Origin: an uncultured Hungatella sp.
GTDB taxonomy: Bacteria; Bacillota; Clostridia; Lachnospirales; Lachnospiraceae
NCBI GenBank assembly: GCA_910579515.1
Contig: CAJTUV010000034.1
Span: 1-36,583 of the forward strand
Direction of reading: 5' to 3'
DNA: 36,583 nt
Shown: one piece after another, positions 36,520 to 36,583 of the stretch
Layout of the letters: each line of letters starts with the position of its first letter
How positions within the stretch are numbered: position 1 is the stretch's first letter
Position numbers and translations under genes: made by a program
Notes under the pieces: generated by a model
Seen by the model: only the letters and a program-made list of their open reading frames with translations
Told to the model about the DNA's origin: nothing
The model's database searches: none

Positions 36520-36583
36520 AATGACAATAAAAAAGAGCGCGAGACGGGACTCGAACCCGCGGCCTCGACCTTGGCAAGGTCGC
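36520..36583. other. Predicted attachment site (prophage end) at the tRNA-Gly 3' end
   Basis: The integrase gene reads towards the tRNA 3' end with only 142 nt between them, so the attachment core probably lies in the tRNA 3' part. A direct repeat of this part should exist at the other prophage end, which is outside the window, so the exact core cannot be fixed here. Confidence 0.4.
36536..36583 (-). tRNA. tRNA-Gly (GCC), 3' part only
   Basis: The minus strand from the right edge shows an anticodon arm CGACC-TTGCCAA-GGTCG (anticodon GCC), a T arm with TTCGAGT loop and the 3' acceptor strand CTCGCGC plus discriminator T at 36536; CCA is not encoded. Six T residues follow (36534-36529). The 5' half lies outside the window. 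The intact 3' end next to a tyrosine integrase is the classic prophage insertion point. Confidence 0.92.

Overview
The window is the greater part of a temperate phage genome integrated in a bacterial chromosome. The right end (about 33.1-36.5 kb) carries a repressor, an integrase and then the 3' half of a host tRNA-Gly(GCC) gene on the minus strand. The left end is cut inside a tail-fibre gene. The virion genes follow the gene order of the Bacillus PBSX/skin family (XtmB, XkdK, M, N, O, P, Q, R, S, T, U), which means a contractile-tailed (myovirus) particle. Moderate GC, strong AGGAGG-type ribosome binding sites, TTG/GTG starts and the protein families suggest a Clostridia host, probably a gut Lachnospiraceae-like organism; the genus is inference.

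Layout, right to left on the minus strand unless stated. (1) Lysogeny and integration, 32.8-36.5 kb: plus-strand XRE repressor, a 32-aa convergent gene, a plus-strand membrane-plus-SAP-domain accessory protein, a candidate structured small RNA on the minus strand, and the plus-strand integrase next to tRNA-Gly. Consensus promoters and repeated operator-like 13-mers make the switch readable. (2) Early region, 32.8-22 kb: small regulators, an AntA/KilAC-type antirepressor, small zinc-binding and membrane proteins, DUF1351, an ERF annealing protein, a NinB-like protein, an HNH-like protein, two phage proteins of unknown role, a replication initiator with iteron-like repeats inside its gene, and a Twinkle-like primase-helicase. 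(3) Middle, 22-20 kb: small unknown genes, a short promoter-terminator unit on the opposite strand (possible small RNA), a second tyrosine recombinase, and an ArpU/RinA-like late regulator. (4) Late region, 19.8-1 kb: a promoter-like site with direct repeats, a strong terminator in the leader, terminase subunits, portal, MuF-type minor head protein, protease/scaffold, capsid and neck genes, sheath, tube, tail chaperone with a -1 frameshift, tape measure, baseplate and tail fibre. Lysis genes are not in the window and would lie further left.

The most interesting points are: the MuF head protein carries a C-terminal extension resembling the DUF6883 family and is translationally coupled to a 60-aa gene, the layout of a phage MuF toxin-immunity pair placed inside the head operon; an approximately 100-nt RNA with a perfect consensus promoter, a closing stem and a T-run lies beside the SAP/membrane protein; the tail chaperone carries a textbook A-AAA-AAC slippery site; iterons and an A/T-rich stretch lie inside the initiator gene; and the late promoter is followed closely by a terminator, which resembles a lambda pR'-tR' arrangement.
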